From Phallusia fumigata (taxonomy: Eukaryota; Chordata; Ascidiacea; Phlebobranchia; Ascidiidae): a stretch of 32,820 nucleotides of DNA. How positions within the stretch are numbered: position 1 is the first letter of the stretch; each line of letters starts with the position of its first letter. The position numbers and the translations under genes are program-made. Of the stretch, positions 20,997-31,635 are shown one piece after another. A model generated the notes under the pieces. That model had not been told where the DNA came from, did no database searches, and saw only the letters and a program-made list of their open reading frames with translations. The DNA lies in contig QXVZ01034599.1 in NCBI GenBank assembly GCA_008931825.1, forward strand, positions 1-32,820, given 5' to 3'.

Positions 20997-21135
20997 TGTC
21001 CTGGGCGTTTGTCCCAAACACTAAATGTCGTTTGTTTCGTTTCAGTCGACGTGTTGGGAGAAAGGGACGTTTGTGAACTCGGCTGCAGCGCAACTTCTCT
21101 GTCGACTCGGATGGGGGAAGTGTTGGATCGGAGTT
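20997..21135 (+). other. terminal-exon block of unit 2
   Basis: Acceptor GTTTGTTTCGTTTCAG ends at 21045. The exon begins TCGACGTGTTGGGAGAAAGG and matches the block at 10326 in unit 1. GTTTG/CAAAC just upstream of the acceptor can form a tiny hairpin. Confidence 0.45.
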
Positions 21136-21409
21136 GATGTATTCTGAAATGCGACAGTTTCTGTTTAGAATGCAGTTGAGTATGTTGCGAGGTAAGTTAC
21201 AATATAAAATTTATTCACCAACGTTTTTGTCTCGTGCATATTACTGCGCTTTCGTTGCCAAATTTAGTAAAACTATTCGCTGGATTATTAAGCATTCAAC
21301 TTCGTTTTGTTCTATCCTTGCTTAGTTATCCAAATCAGTTTGTGCTCGAAACTGTAGCACACATAAATTTTCAAACACGTTTTTTACATTTACAAAGTAA
21401 AACACCTGC

Positions 21410-21647
21410 TTTAGCTTCCGGCAAGCACTGTGGTCACGCCACATTACGCCAATTCAATCGCCAACTGTTTAGGCGTTTCGCCTCCAGCAACAAACCACCG
21501 GCTACAAATACAACTTACTGATTGGTGCAATAAGGTCAGCCATTGGACGGACGAAGAGCGCTCTTGTGACGTTTCAAGAGCAAGCGTCTTGATTGGTCGA
21601 CAAAAAAGAAAAAAGAACCCACACAGCAGCTTTGGCGTGGCGAGGCG
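21410..21647 (+). promoter_or_regulatory. promoter-like block P3
   Basis: ATTGG occurs at 21531, 21542 and 21592, GTGACGT at about 21567, and TCATTCTTC at 21648. Order and spacing match P1. The first-exon sequence after it has diverged and has no shared ATG, so the motif block is better conserved than the exon. Confidence 0.55.
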
Positions 21648-21753
21648 TCATTCTTCATTTGTCATCGGTGCCGATGGAACGTTGCAGTGAGAAACAACTC
21701 CCAAGCGGAAAATATGCAGGTAATGACATTGTTGTAAAAATATTTTTGGTGTC

Positions 21754-21798
21754 GGTGTAGAAGGAAATTAGGGTGTACACTAGTTTGCTTCTGACATT
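21754..21798 (+). other. intronic stem-loop, family F4, variant loop
   Basis: agaag/cttct replaces caaaag/cttttg of the other F4 copies, followed by aaatt/agttt and a bulged gtgt/acat outer stem. The loop holds GTGTACAC (21773-21780), an eight-base palindrome, in place of GTGCAC. Confidence 0.6.
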
Positions 21799-22052
21799 TT
21801 AGCGGAATGTATTTTCTAAGGTCGTAAGTCACAACTCACCAAATACACAATACTGCTGTTAGATTATTTGTTTCAGATCCTCGTACAGCTTCTGAATAAT
21901 GCTTCCAAACTATCTGATTGCTCGACCGCCGCCTGGACATATTTTGTTGGAGAAACGTTCGAGATTAAACCTAAAACAGGCCAGTAAATTTTAAAGTTCA
22001 CTAAAATCTAACTTAACGACTGTTTATACATTCTTTTAAATTAAATAACTAG

Positions 22053-22095
22053 CATGGAAAGGCAGTATAACGTGCACTTATCCTGTCTTCTCATG
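22053..22095 (+). other. intronic stem-loop, family F1
   Basis: catggaaaggcag/ctgtcttctcatg pairs with one mismatch and two wobbles; ataa/ttat closes loop CGTGCAC (GTGCAC at 22072). It lies 76 bases before the J1 acceptor. Confidence 0.7.
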
Positions 22096-22379
22096 TTAAC
22101 AAATTTAAATTTGTTGCCTAGATTACTTATGTCGCAGAATTCCTTGTATTTCACCTGTTTTTTATTACAGAAAAATAACGGAAAAAAGTTCTCATGTATT
22201 GAAGTGGAAGAGAATGAAGAAACAAAGGACAGTGGCTTTAGACAGGTTAGTTTGTTAGGTCGACCTATTTACTGTCAAACATGTGCTTTCTTAAATGTCC
22301 CCTATCGGTGTAATTTGGTTGACAGTTGTCGAANCCATTGTGGTGTATTTTTTTCTTAGTTTTTCGTAGTTCTAAAATG

Positions 22380-22980
22380 TGTCAAATTACTGAGCAATGA
22401 CCGAATGGATGCATAATGCACAACTTTACATGTGTGGGGGACCCATGAGACTCTAGTCCCGGCTTTAAAATACTTGATTCGGACTCGTCACACCAGTGAG
22501 TTGACTTGACCCGAGACTGTAAAAACTTGACCCGAGACTGAAAAGACTGCAATTGACGGAATAGATAACGTGTCCCATATTCCAGGCAGCACCAATGTGC
22601 GATGCCTACGGTTATTTTTCGTCAATTTCTTTGTTAAACCGCAACGACATGGTCGCAAACAACCATTGGTTAAGTTTGCCCGAGTGGAGCGTGTTGTTGA
22701 GATTGTGTTGTATGTTTTTGAATGAGTTCAAGCAGTTCCTTTTGCCACGTTGTATGCATTAGTCCTAATTTTATTTCGCTAATAAGAGAATTATGGTACA
22801 TTTCACATCAATTTTCAATCTGGTTTTTAATTACACTTTGTGGAAATGACTTAAGTTTCTTACGCTATTGGCCCCTGGTGCACAAAACTTTCTTTCAGGT
22901 AGAAGTCCTTGATTTTTTTTCATTTTTGGTCAAAGGCATTGCGTCTGGTAATTGACCTTAAAAATAGGCGTGCGAACAAA
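22380..22980. other. spacer with a short tandem repeat
   Basis: Between J1 and C1. It has two copies of CTTGACCCGAGACTG at about 22505-22545. A GTGCAC at 22878 has no hairpin around it. No gene recognised. Confidence 0.4.
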
Positions 22981-23502
22981 AAACACATCTGCACTGAGAC
23001 TAGCCCTGTACAACAAACTGTAATTTTGTTGCAGATTTTTGACGAAATCAGTTTTAAACACCACTTGCATTTCAACATGAATTCACAAAAGCGAAAGCGA
23101 GTGTTCACAACCAACTGCTCAATGTAAGTAAACTTACATCTATTAAATCAACATAAACTTAAATGCAAAAGACTTGAGATTTCGTAAAGCTAAGTTTGTT
23201 GCTGCTCCGAATAGTGAGCCCAGTATTGATTTTATCTTCATTGTTTGCATGTTGCACTTGATTATTTTGCTTGTCACGTATGTTTTGTTGACTATTCGGT
23301 TGTGAGCATCGACAGAAGTGTCCACATCACCGTTTTAGCACATGGTGGTTTATCTTCAAAACTAAACCTACATTAAGGCTAAAACATGCAGAACAAATAC
23401 CATAATCTATACTATTATTTCTTATTTGAATGAAGAGGAAAACCACTTCATTTTAGTCTTATTTACTCGAACTTAAAATCTGTCTTGTTAGTTTTGTTTC
23501 AG

Positions 23503-23612
23503 ATATCTGTCCAACACCTTTCCGAAATCTTAAATGGATTTGAAAACTTGCAGCAGCTAAAGCTATGGAGGATCCGGTACATAAACGATATTCGAAGCAT
23601 CTCACACCGAAT
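23503..23612 (+). other. D exon module, copy D1
   Basis: Acceptor GTTTTGTTTCAG, donor AT|GTAAGC. Frame 0 is open through the module and reads SVQHLSEILNGFENLQQL, a pattern with hydrophobic residues every three to four positions that could form an amphipathic helix. Joined to M1 it stays open into a basic stretch. D3 (32176) shares the pattern; D2 (28641) has a stop. Coding is possible but unproven. Confidence 0.45.
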
Positions 23613-23823
23613 GTAAGCAAACAACCATCAAAAACGTTTTCTACGATAAGTGTAAAAATTTTGCACATTGTTTTCGTAGGCAAGCATTACTGCAACGAAG
23701 AAGAAACAAGGAATTGCGAATCAGACAACCGACATTAACACAGATAAGTTCAAACCATTTTCTTTTTATGTAACTGATTAAACGTAAATCAAATTTTTAT
23801 CTGGATAACAAACTAAATTTAAC

Positions 23824-23862
23824 ACGGGAGGTGGTACAGAGTGCACGCTGACCGCCCCCTGT
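23824..23862 (+). other. intronic stem-loop, family F3
   Basis: acggg/ccctgt-type outer stem, ggtggt/accgcc inner stem, one bulged A, then cag/ctg under loop AGTGCACG (GTGCAC at 23841). About 15 pairs, GC-rich. It precedes C2. Confidence 0.75.
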
Positions 23863-23952
23863 AAGCCAAATACATTGGTTGTCCTAAACACGCTGTTTTC
23901 ATTACTATGCATCACTAATAGCCTTGTTACTTTGATCTTGTTACTTTTGCAG

Positions 23953-24057
23953 GTGTTTGTCTATATCCGTTTCGAACAGCATCTAAATTTCGACATGAAT
24001 TCACAAGAGCGGATGCAAGATACAAGTCAACGTGTCTACAGGAACAAACTGCTCTAC
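23953..24057 (+). other. C exon module, copy C2
   Basis: 105 bases, phase 0 at both ends, 35 open codons containing FDMNSQERMQDTSQRV. Acceptor CTTTTGCAG, donor TAC|GTAAGT. C1, C3 and C5 are open in the same frame with the same core. This is the best candidate for a real coding module in the array. No known domain is recognised. Confidence 0.5.
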
Positions 24058-24527
24058 GTAAGTAATTTACAATTATCAAAGGTGTTTAGTCGGCGTTAAG
24101 ATAGAACACAACTCAAAACAATTGTTAACGGCGAAATAATTTTCTGCATGTTGATGAAACGTCTACACGCAGTTTGGTAGGTTTCATGAATTGCACACTT
24201 ATTGTTTTCACTCTTTATATTTTCTATTTTTCTGTCTGACGCCAGTTTGTTCCTCCCGCTTGGTCGGAAAAAAGTCATTCAAATTTCTTCAAATTTGCAC
24301 ATATGGCAGATGGATATCTAAAACTTTGTACTGTTAACTTAACTTTTGTGTAAGTTGACATTTTGCACTTTGTTTTTGTAGGCAATCATTACTGCGACGA
24401 ACAAGGAACAAAGGGGATTACAAACCTGTCAGCCGATATTTGCACAGATAAGTTTAAACCATTTTCTTCTATGTAACTGATTCAAGGTAAATCAAATTTA
24501 TGTCTAGATAACAAAATTAAATTTAAC

Positions 24528-24565
24528 ACGGGGGTGGTACAGAGTGCACGCTGACCGCCCCCTGT
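24528..24565 (+). other. intronic stem-loop, family F3
   Basis: acgggggtggt against accgccccctgt with one bulge; cag/ctg; loop AGTGCACG (GTGCAC at 24544). The A-C mismatch of 23824 is absent. It precedes the C/M fusion exon. Confidence 0.7.
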
Positions 24566-24784
24566 ACGCCAATTGCATTCATTGTACCAAACACGCTGTT
24601 TCAATAACTATACATCACTAATAGCGTTTTTGACTTTGCTACTTTTGCAGATGTTTGTCTATATCCGACGAAGAAAGAAACAAAAAGGATTACAAACATG
24701 ACAGCCGATATTTGCACAGATAAGTTTAAACCATTTTCTTTCTATCAAATCAAATTTATATCTAGATAACGAATTAAACTTAAC

Positions 24785-24823
24785 ACAGGAGGTGGTACGG
24801 AGTGCACGCTGAACGCCCCCTGT
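24785..24823 (+). other. intronic stem-loop, family F3
   Basis: acagg pairs with the cctgt side by A-T where 23824 has G-T. The inner ggtggt/aacgcc has one mismatch, and cag is cgg. Loop AGTGCACG (GTGCAC at 24802). A truncated F1 3' arm (tatcctgtcttctcat) follows at 24851-24872 with no 5' partner. Confidence 0.65.
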
Positions 24824-25039
24824 ACGCTAATCGTACTAGATATAAATTAGTATTTATCCTGTCTTCTCATATTATTGCCTAGATTATGTATGGCGCAGAA
24901 TTTCTTGTCTTTCACCTGTTGATTATTTTTCGCAGGAAAATATCAGAAAGAGTTCTGTATTTAGTGGAAGAGAAGAAAGATGCATAGGAAAGTGGCTTCA
25001 GACAGGTTAGTTTGTTAGTTTTGTATTTTCGTTTTTGTC

Positions 25040-26130
25040 CCTGCCTAATTACTGCTAGAGCTAGATGTATAAAAGCGCTTCAGCTTATAATGTTTCGGCT
25101 TTAGTTTGGATGAAACTTCCACAACTGGTAGATATAATGGTGGAGTTGTGCCTTCTGTTTCGTTTGACCCCCATATCCCCAGTGGTTCCCCCGCTAACCC
25201 CAAAAGAGTAAAACGTTTTGCATGCTTGCAAACACCACAAACGAAATGTTTCTGTGATGATAGGATTACATAAGTAAATATTGCCTTAAGTGGAATATGA
25301 ACCAATTGACCCAGTTCTTGTGTTGGTGATGGTTCAAGTTAGGGTTGTCACCAACTTGAGCATGATGCCCTAGGGGTTGCCTTGTGGCTCCCTCTTGTTG
25401 TTAACCTTTTAGGCAATCGAAGTTTTAATAGTTTTTATGATGGGCCATTGTGGTGTAATGAATGCTACATTTTACGAAAAAAATTGAATATATATCGTAT
25501 GTAATAAAAGGTACGCGCATAATCACAGTTACAATGTCAGAGTGTATGTGCAATGGCAATATGGATAGGGCCACTTCTCTAGTTATTTCATGCAATGGTG
25601 TGTTCTTTTGTATACCTATTCTGGTGGTGTTGACCTAGAACAAGTGATGGTTGTGTTTATTTCGTCAATGTTTATCTATGCAAAGGTCAGATGTTTTGCA
25701 TTCTTGCAAACACCACAAACGAAAAGTTTCTCGGATGGTAATGTTACATAAGCGAAAATAATGTTCAGTTAGATGAAATATAAATCGCTTTTTCCTGTTG
25801 AATCGATCTTCAGTAGGCGTTGACTGAAAGCGGGTCTTCAACTGACTAAGGGAACATGAGGTTTTAGTGGTTGCCGTGTGGCTGCCTCTAGTGGTAAACC
25901 TTCTAAACAATCCCCTTGGGATGAAATCTTAATAGATTTTAGCTTGGTCCATTGCATTTTACTATACAGGCGCAGCGGTTACTCCACTTGCCCCCTAAAA
26001 TGGGTCAATTTACGAAGTGGTGTCCGAACTGAACATGTCATTGTGGTGCACTGATTGCTCTATTTACCCCTAACCTCACATGTATCCAGAAAAACGAATA
26101 TTATACAACTTGACGTGTATCGGGACCTAT
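25040..26130 (+). repeat. dispersed R element, copies 3 (two tandem parts)
   Basis: Two successive versions are present: one with CCCCCATATCCCCAGTGG and AACACCACAAACGAAATG near 25165-25250, and a second with AACACCACAAACGAAAAG near 25710 and GTGGCTGCCTCTAGTGG near 25877. It separates J2 from G1. Confidence 0.5.
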
Positions 26131-26446
26131 GAGTAGGGATTACATTTTTATTGGGTTTTAGTGTATATGGAATGTCTCTTTATAGTAAGCCACCTAGTAG
26201 CCACCTTGTTGATTTGTACAATTGTGTTTTGTCCACCTGTACTGCTGCTGCTGACCTAACTAGGATAATATTCGTTTGATGCTATCGCAACTGACCACGC
26301 CGCTTCCGTTTCATTTCAGTTTTCGAACTACTGGACAGAAATTACGTTTGGATACGAATAGAAGACAACCGGAGACGTGATAGAAATGGAAACCGGAGAC
26401 GTGATAGAAAAGGAACACGTTTCGGTAAATCTATTACTTGTATTGC

Positions 26447-26489
26447 CATGCGAAGGCAAAATAGCGTGCACCTATCCTGTCTTCGCATG
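26447..26489 (+). other. intronic stem-loop, family F1
   Basis: catgcgaaggca/tgtcttcgcatg pairs throughout (one G-T). atag/ctat closes loop CGTGCAC (GTGCAC at 26466), where other copies have ataa/ttat or gtag/ctat. Confidence 0.75.
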
Positions 26490-27112
26490 TTGACATATTT
26501 CAACGCGTTGTGAAATAGGTTGCATGTGAATTTCAATTTCTGATTCTAATTTGTTTAGCAGGAAAAGAAACGGAAGCGGCGTGGTCAGTTGCGATAGCAT
26601 CAAGTTAGTTTTGCAGATATGTGTTCAAATTCGTATCAAACATAATCTAAATTTTGACATGAATTCACAACAGCGGAAGCAAGATACAAATCAACGTGTC
26701 CACAGGAACCAACTTCTCAACGTAAGTAAACTTACAATTATCAAAGGCGCGCATTTAGTCGGCGTTAAGGCAGAAAAGGACTCAAAACAATTGTTAACGC
26801 CAAGTCAATATTCCACACGTTTTGAAACGCAGTTTGTTAAGTTGCACGAAGGGGATACATTGTTTTCATTCTGTTTTCCTTTTTTATAATTTTATTCTGT
26901 AAGACGCCGGGTTATTCAAAGCACCATTCACAAAATGCAAGCAACCGCAAAACATAAAATCTGCTTTGTATGTTTTGTAGGCAAGTATTGCTGAGACGAG
27001 GAGAGAAACAAAAGGGATTACAAACCTGACAGCCGATCTTTACACAGATAAGTTTAAACTTGCTATGTAACTGAAAATGGAATTTATATTTAGAAAACGA
27101 ATTAAACTTAAC

Positions 27113-27151
27113 ACAGGAGGTGATACAGAGTGCACACTGACCACCCCCTGT
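27113..27151 (+). other. intronic stem-loop, family F3
   Basis: acagg/cctgt outer stem; ggtgat/accacc uses T-A where others use T-G, with one A-C mismatch; cag/ctg; loop AGTGCACA (GTGCAC at 27130). A truncated F1 arm (ctgtcttcccatg) follows at about 27187. Confidence 0.7.
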
Positions 27152-27439
27152 ACGCCAATTGTACTAGATATAAATTAGTTCTTTTTCTGTCTTCCCATGG
27201 TAAACAATTTTAAATTTTAGTGTTAAGATTACGTATGGCGCAGAATTCCTTGTGATTTACCTGTTTTTTTTTCGCAGAAAATGTAACGGAAAGAGTTCTC
27301 ATGTATTTTAGTGGAAGAAGACGAAGATGCAAAGGACAGTGGCTTCGGACAGGTTAGTTTGTTGGTTTTGTTTTTCGTTTTTTGCCAGAGACGTATAAAT
27401 GTGCTTCCTTAATGTCTTCTTTAGGTGTAATTACAGTTT

Positions 27440-27890
27440 GTCGAAGTGTGTATTTATACGCTCATAATGTTTCAGCTTTAGTTTGGATGAAACTTCCACA
27501 ACTGGTAGATGTAATGATGGGGTTGTGGCTGCTGTTTCGTTTGACCCCCATATCCCCAGTGGTTCGCCCGCTAACCTCGAAAGAGTTAAAACGTTTTGCA
27601 TGCTTGCAAACACCACAAACGAAATGTTTCTGTGATGTTAGGGTTACATAAGTGACAAATGAAGTTATGTTAAGTGGAATATGAAACCATTGTCCCAGTT
27701 CTTGTATAGGTTAGGGGTTGTCACCAACGTAGTGAGCATGAGGCCTAAGTGGTTGCCTTGTGGCTCCCTCTTGTGGTTAACCATTTAGGGCCATTGTGTT
27801 GCATCAATTCCGGCATTTTACTACACAGGCCCAGCGGTAACTCCACTTGCCCCATGAAATGGTTCTGATTAAAAATAGTTATTAAATAAA
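27440..27890 (+). repeat. dispersed R element, copy 4
   Basis: Nearly the same text as copy 3 near 25080-25260 (AACTTCCACAACTGGTAGAT, CCCCCATATCCCCAGTGG, AACACCACAAACGAAATG) at the same position after a J module. Confidence 0.55.
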
Positions 27891-28074
27891 GAAAAAATTG
27901 CCGCAGTCGGTTTACTGAAAACAAAACTTGAATTCTGTTCATATTGTTGCAGATTGTAGTCAAATCCGTTTTCGAACTACTGGACAAAAATTACATATCA
28001 ACACGAACAGAAGACAACCGGAGACGTGTTAGAAAAGGAATCCACGTTTACGGTGAATCTATTACTATTAGTGC

Positions 28075-28117
28075 TATACGAAGGCAGTGTAGCGTGCACC
28101 TATCCTGTCTTCGCATG
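28075..28117 (+). other. intronic stem-loop, family F1
   Basis: tatacgaaggcag against ctgtcttcgcatg pairs with one mismatch near the foot; gtag/ctat closes loop CGTGCAC (GTGCAC at 28094). It precedes the H/C fusion exon. Confidence 0.7.
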
Positions 28118-28964
28118 TTGACATGTTTAAACGCTTTGTGAACTAGGTTACATGTGAACTTCTAGTACTGTTTCTAATTTGTTTAGCAGGAAAAGAAAGT
28201 GAAGCGGAGTGGGCGTGTTACCACCAAAACGGATGCAAGATACAAGTCAACGTGTCCACAGGAACCAACTGATAATTGTAAGTAAACTAAATCAATATTG
28301 TGCTCGTTATCAAAACGTCGGTGATCAATATCAACTTAAAGTAAAAGATTTTCGTGTGGCTAAGTTTTGTGGATACTACCCTGCTGTTTGATTTTTGCGT
28401 AATAATTTGCATGTTGCACATACCATCCTGCATGTCACGTGTGTTTCGCTGACTAATCGTTAACAAATAAGTATAATCGTTTATGCTTTGAGTAAAGCTA
28501 GGTCGGCAAACAAATTTTTCTGCAAGAATTCCACCAGGCACGCCACTATATCTTATTAATTTGCTATATTGGAATGCATGGAAAATCCTACATCTAATTA
28601 ATTTTTCAAACTTGTATACTGTGTTGGAGTTTTGTTGCAGATGTCTGTCCAACACCTTTCCAAAATATCAAATGGATTGCGAAACCTGCAGCATCAAAAG
28701 CAATGAAGGAATTCAGTACATGAACGATATTCGAAGCACCCAATACTAAATGTAAGAAAACAACCGTGGAATACTTTTACAATAAGTGTGTGTTTAAACT
28801 GTGCTTTTTATTGTTTTTGTAGGGAAGTATCACTGCGACAAAGAAGAAACAAAAAGGACTATAAATCAGTCAACCAACATTTACTTACAGATAAGTTTAA
28901 ACCATTTTCTTCCTATGTAACTGATTAAACGTAAATGTAATTCTGATTACGAATTAAATTTAAC

Positions 28965-29003
28965 ACGGGAGGTGGTACAGAGTGCACGCTGAACGCCCCC
29001 TTG
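28965..29003 (+). other. intronic stem-loop, family F3
   Basis: acgggaggtggt against aacgcccccttg, cag/ctg, loop AGTGCACG (GTGCAC at 28982). It precedes the C/M/J fusion exon at 29091. Confidence 0.7.
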
Positions 29004-29090
29004 ATACGCCAATTGCATTATTTGTTCTAAACACACTGTTTCAACAACTATGCATCACTAATAGCGTTTTTGACCTTTTTACTTTTGCAG

Positions 29091-29202
29091 TTGTTTGTCT
29101 ATATCTGGCGAAGAAAGAAACAAGAGGGACTACAAACAGAAAGAGTTCTCATGTATTCTAGTGGAAGAGAACAAAGATGCAAAGGACAGTGACTTCAGAC
29201 AG
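29091..29202 (+). other. fusion exon: start of C, middle of M, end of J
   Basis: After an acceptor ACTTTTGCAG the exon begins as a C module (TTGTTTGTCTATATC), continues as an M module (GAAGAAAGAAACAAGAGGG) and ends as a J module (AGAGTTCTCATGTATTCTAG to GACTTCAGACAG|GTCTG). The introns that separate these modules elsewhere are missing. This looks like gene conversion through a spliced copy, or two deletions. Confidence 0.55.
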
Positions 29203-29399
29203 GTCTGTTTGTTACTTCTGTATTTTCGTTTTTTTGCCTAAAGTGCTTCCTTAATGCCTTCTTTAGGTGTAATGACAATTTGTCGAAATGTGTATTCATA
29301 CAAATATCATACAAATTTAGCCATGTGCAATGACGCAACACTTTATTTCGGCTTTGCGGACACATATTGTTTTAACTCTGTTTGTTTTTTTGCTTGTTC

Positions 29400-29560
29400 T
29401 TCGTTTCTTTTTTCTACCCCGCCCTTGTCCATGCTGTTTAGTCATGAAATGTTTGGTGAATCTGCATGCTTGCAAACACCACAAACGAAAAGTTTCTGTG
29501 ATGATAGGATTACATAAGTGAAACCACTTGTCCGCACTGGAACTCTGCTGTCTTCTCATT
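29400..29560 (+). repeat. dispersed R element, copy 5 (short)
   Basis: CTTGTCCATGCTGTTTAGTCATGAAATG, AAACACCACAAACGAAAAG and a GTGAAACCACTTGTCC stretch match the other R copies; the central part is deleted. Confidence 0.5.
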
Positions 29561-30450
29561 TTACAGATGTATTAACCTTGTATTTTCATTTTTTTGCAGA
29601 AGTAAAGCAGAATTTTGGAAGAGAACAAAGATACAAAGGACAGTGGCTTCACAGTGGTTAGTTTTTGTTAGTTTTGTATTTTAATTTTTTGTCCCGGCCT
29701 AAGTGCTGTCAAACATACAAAGTGCTTTCTTCAATACCCGCTGTTTAGTTAACAGTTTGTCGAAATGTATAACCACACGAACACGACTATTAGGTCTCGG
29801 CTTTAGTTTAAACCAATCTGACATATTAAACAGATTTAGCTATTTGCAATGACATAACATTATAGTTAGTGTTTTTTACTAAGATGAGTCGATTATGAGA
29901 CGCCTTTAACGAAGTTGCAGTTGTATTCATTTTGTCAATGTGCATGTAAACAAACGTCAGACACACTTCAATTAAAAATCTATTTGTAGGCCCCTGCCAG
30001 CAGAGGAGGTATATGGTTTCACTGTAACAAAAACGCAAAACGACGTGACGTGAGTTACGAGCAAGGCGGCGCAAAGTAAGCGGTTGGTTTATGTGAGGGC
30101 TACTTCACATTCAAACAGGCATTTATTCGGGGCCGCCAGTTTAGTGTTTTGCTGTAATTGCGCAGTGGTAATCTTAATACGTTTGCTCTATCGTGATGAA
30201 CATTTACAACAAACTTTGATTCTGTTAATTTTGTTGCAGATTTCGTCCAAATCCGTTTTCGAACTACCAGACAGAAATTACATTCCGCCCAAATAGAAGA
30301 CCACCGGAGACGTGTTCGAAATGGAATCCACATTTTCGGTGAATATATAACTTTTACTGTCATGCGAGGGCGGTGTAATGTTGACTATGATGATACTTGG
30401 AACGGTACAAAGTATTCTGTGGTAAAAACGTACCTAGTACATGACTGAGC

Positions 30451-30496
30451 CATGAAAAAAAGGCGGTATAACGTGCACTTGTCCTGTCTTTGCATG
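30451..30496 (+). other. intronic stem-loop, family F1
   Basis: aaaggcgg/cctgtcttt pairs with wobbles, aaag/cttt replacing cgaag/cttcg on both arms. ataa/ttgt closes loop CGTGCAC (GTGCAC at 30473). It precedes J6. Confidence 0.65.
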
Positions 30497-31009
30497 TTAA
30501 CAAATTTAAATTTTTATTAATCAAATTACGTATGACGACGAATTCTTTGTACTTCACTTGTTGTTTTCGCAGAAGAATGACAGAAAGAGTTTTCACATAC
30601 TCTAGTGGAAGAGAACAAAACAGTGAACCCATAGAGGTGAGTTTTTGTTACTGAAATTCAGTTGTGTATATTCACACGATCATAATGTTTCGACTTTAGT
30701 TTTAGACAACCAAACATATCATACAAATTTAGTCATGTTCATTGACACAACATTAAGTGTTGTTTATCTACTGCATATTTGACCACTGATAATTTTGGGC
30801 CCCCTTTCATGTTTTGTGCTTTTATTTTTTATGCACCTGTACTGATGGCGCTGACCTACCACAAGTTGCATTTGTATTTATTTTCTCAATCTGCGTGTAA
30901 GCGAAAGACAGATACAGATCAATCAAAAATAATTTTTTGGGTCTTTCTCAAGGGGATACATAATAATTCACTGTTTGTTTGTTTGTTTTTCATTGCTTCT
31001 TTCTACCCG

Positions 31010-31380
31010 CAGCTTGTCCATGCCGTTTTGTTATGAAATGTCTAGTGGATTCGGATGGTAGATATGGTCATGGTGCTTTGCCATCTGTCGTTTGACCCCA
31101 TAGCGTCAGTAATTGACCCACTAGCGCCACAAGCCCCCACAGAAGCAAAACCTTTTTGACGTTGTTAAACGTTTTGCATACGTGCAAACACCACAAACGA
31201 AAAGTTTCTCCGGTGATATGCATAAAAAAGGGATAATGAAGTAAAGTTACGCAGAATGTAAACCACTCAGTTGAATGAAACTACAGTTTGGTGGGAAGTC
31301 GAGTTAGTCCGGGAGGTCCCAGTGGTTGCCTCGTGGTTCCCTCTAATAGTTAACCTATTAATCCGTTGTAGTTATCATCA
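31010..31380 (+). repeat. dispersed R element, copy 6
   Basis: CTTGTCCATGCCGTTTTG, GTTTGACCCCATAGC, AAACACCACAAACGAAAAG and GGTTGCCTCGTGGTTCCCTC match the other copies. It lies between J6 and G4, the same relative place as copies 3 and 4. Confidence 0.55.
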
Positions 31381-31635
31381 ATAACTTTACTATGACATTG
31401 AAATTAACTTCCCTCAGCCGGTTGGAAACCACTGAGTTAATAAATTAAAAGGTTTAATTTCTGTACTTTTTCACCAACCTTTGATTCTGTTAATTTTGTT
31501 GCAGACTTTCGTCAACATCCGTTTTTGAACTACCAGAAAAAAATTACATAGAAGGCGACACAAACTGAGGAGAACCGGAGACTTGTTAGAAAAGGAATCC
31601 ACGCTTTCGGTGAATCTAATACCTCGTTGAACAGT

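Larger units (their letters stand above)
10995..21200 (+). other. transcription unit 2 (expanded exon array)
   Basis: Modules with AG/GT edges: exon 1 to 11081; exon 2 11242-11350; exon 3 11519-11597; K1 11712-11818; exon 3-like 11989-12108; K2 12193-12316; 12468-12522; L1 12712-12842; N1 12964-12996; then A/B exons from 13062; L2 15481-15590; N2 15704-15736; more A/B exons to 20895; terminal exon from 21046. Most introns carry a GTGCAC hairpin. Exon 2, exon 3 and 11989-12108 are open in frame 0; exon 3 and 11989-12108 share CAFE/CAFK followed by a lysine-rich stretch. The A/B exons do not keep one frame. Either a spliced long non-coding RNA or a decayed protein gene fits. Confidence 0.5.

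Noticed and set aside
4964-22883. GTGCAC at 4964, 7552, 15651 and 22878 as further hairpin loops
   Set aside because: No matching arms surround them. The first two lie in the BEL/Pao region; 15651 follows an L module in an unstructured stretch; 22878 has no stem.
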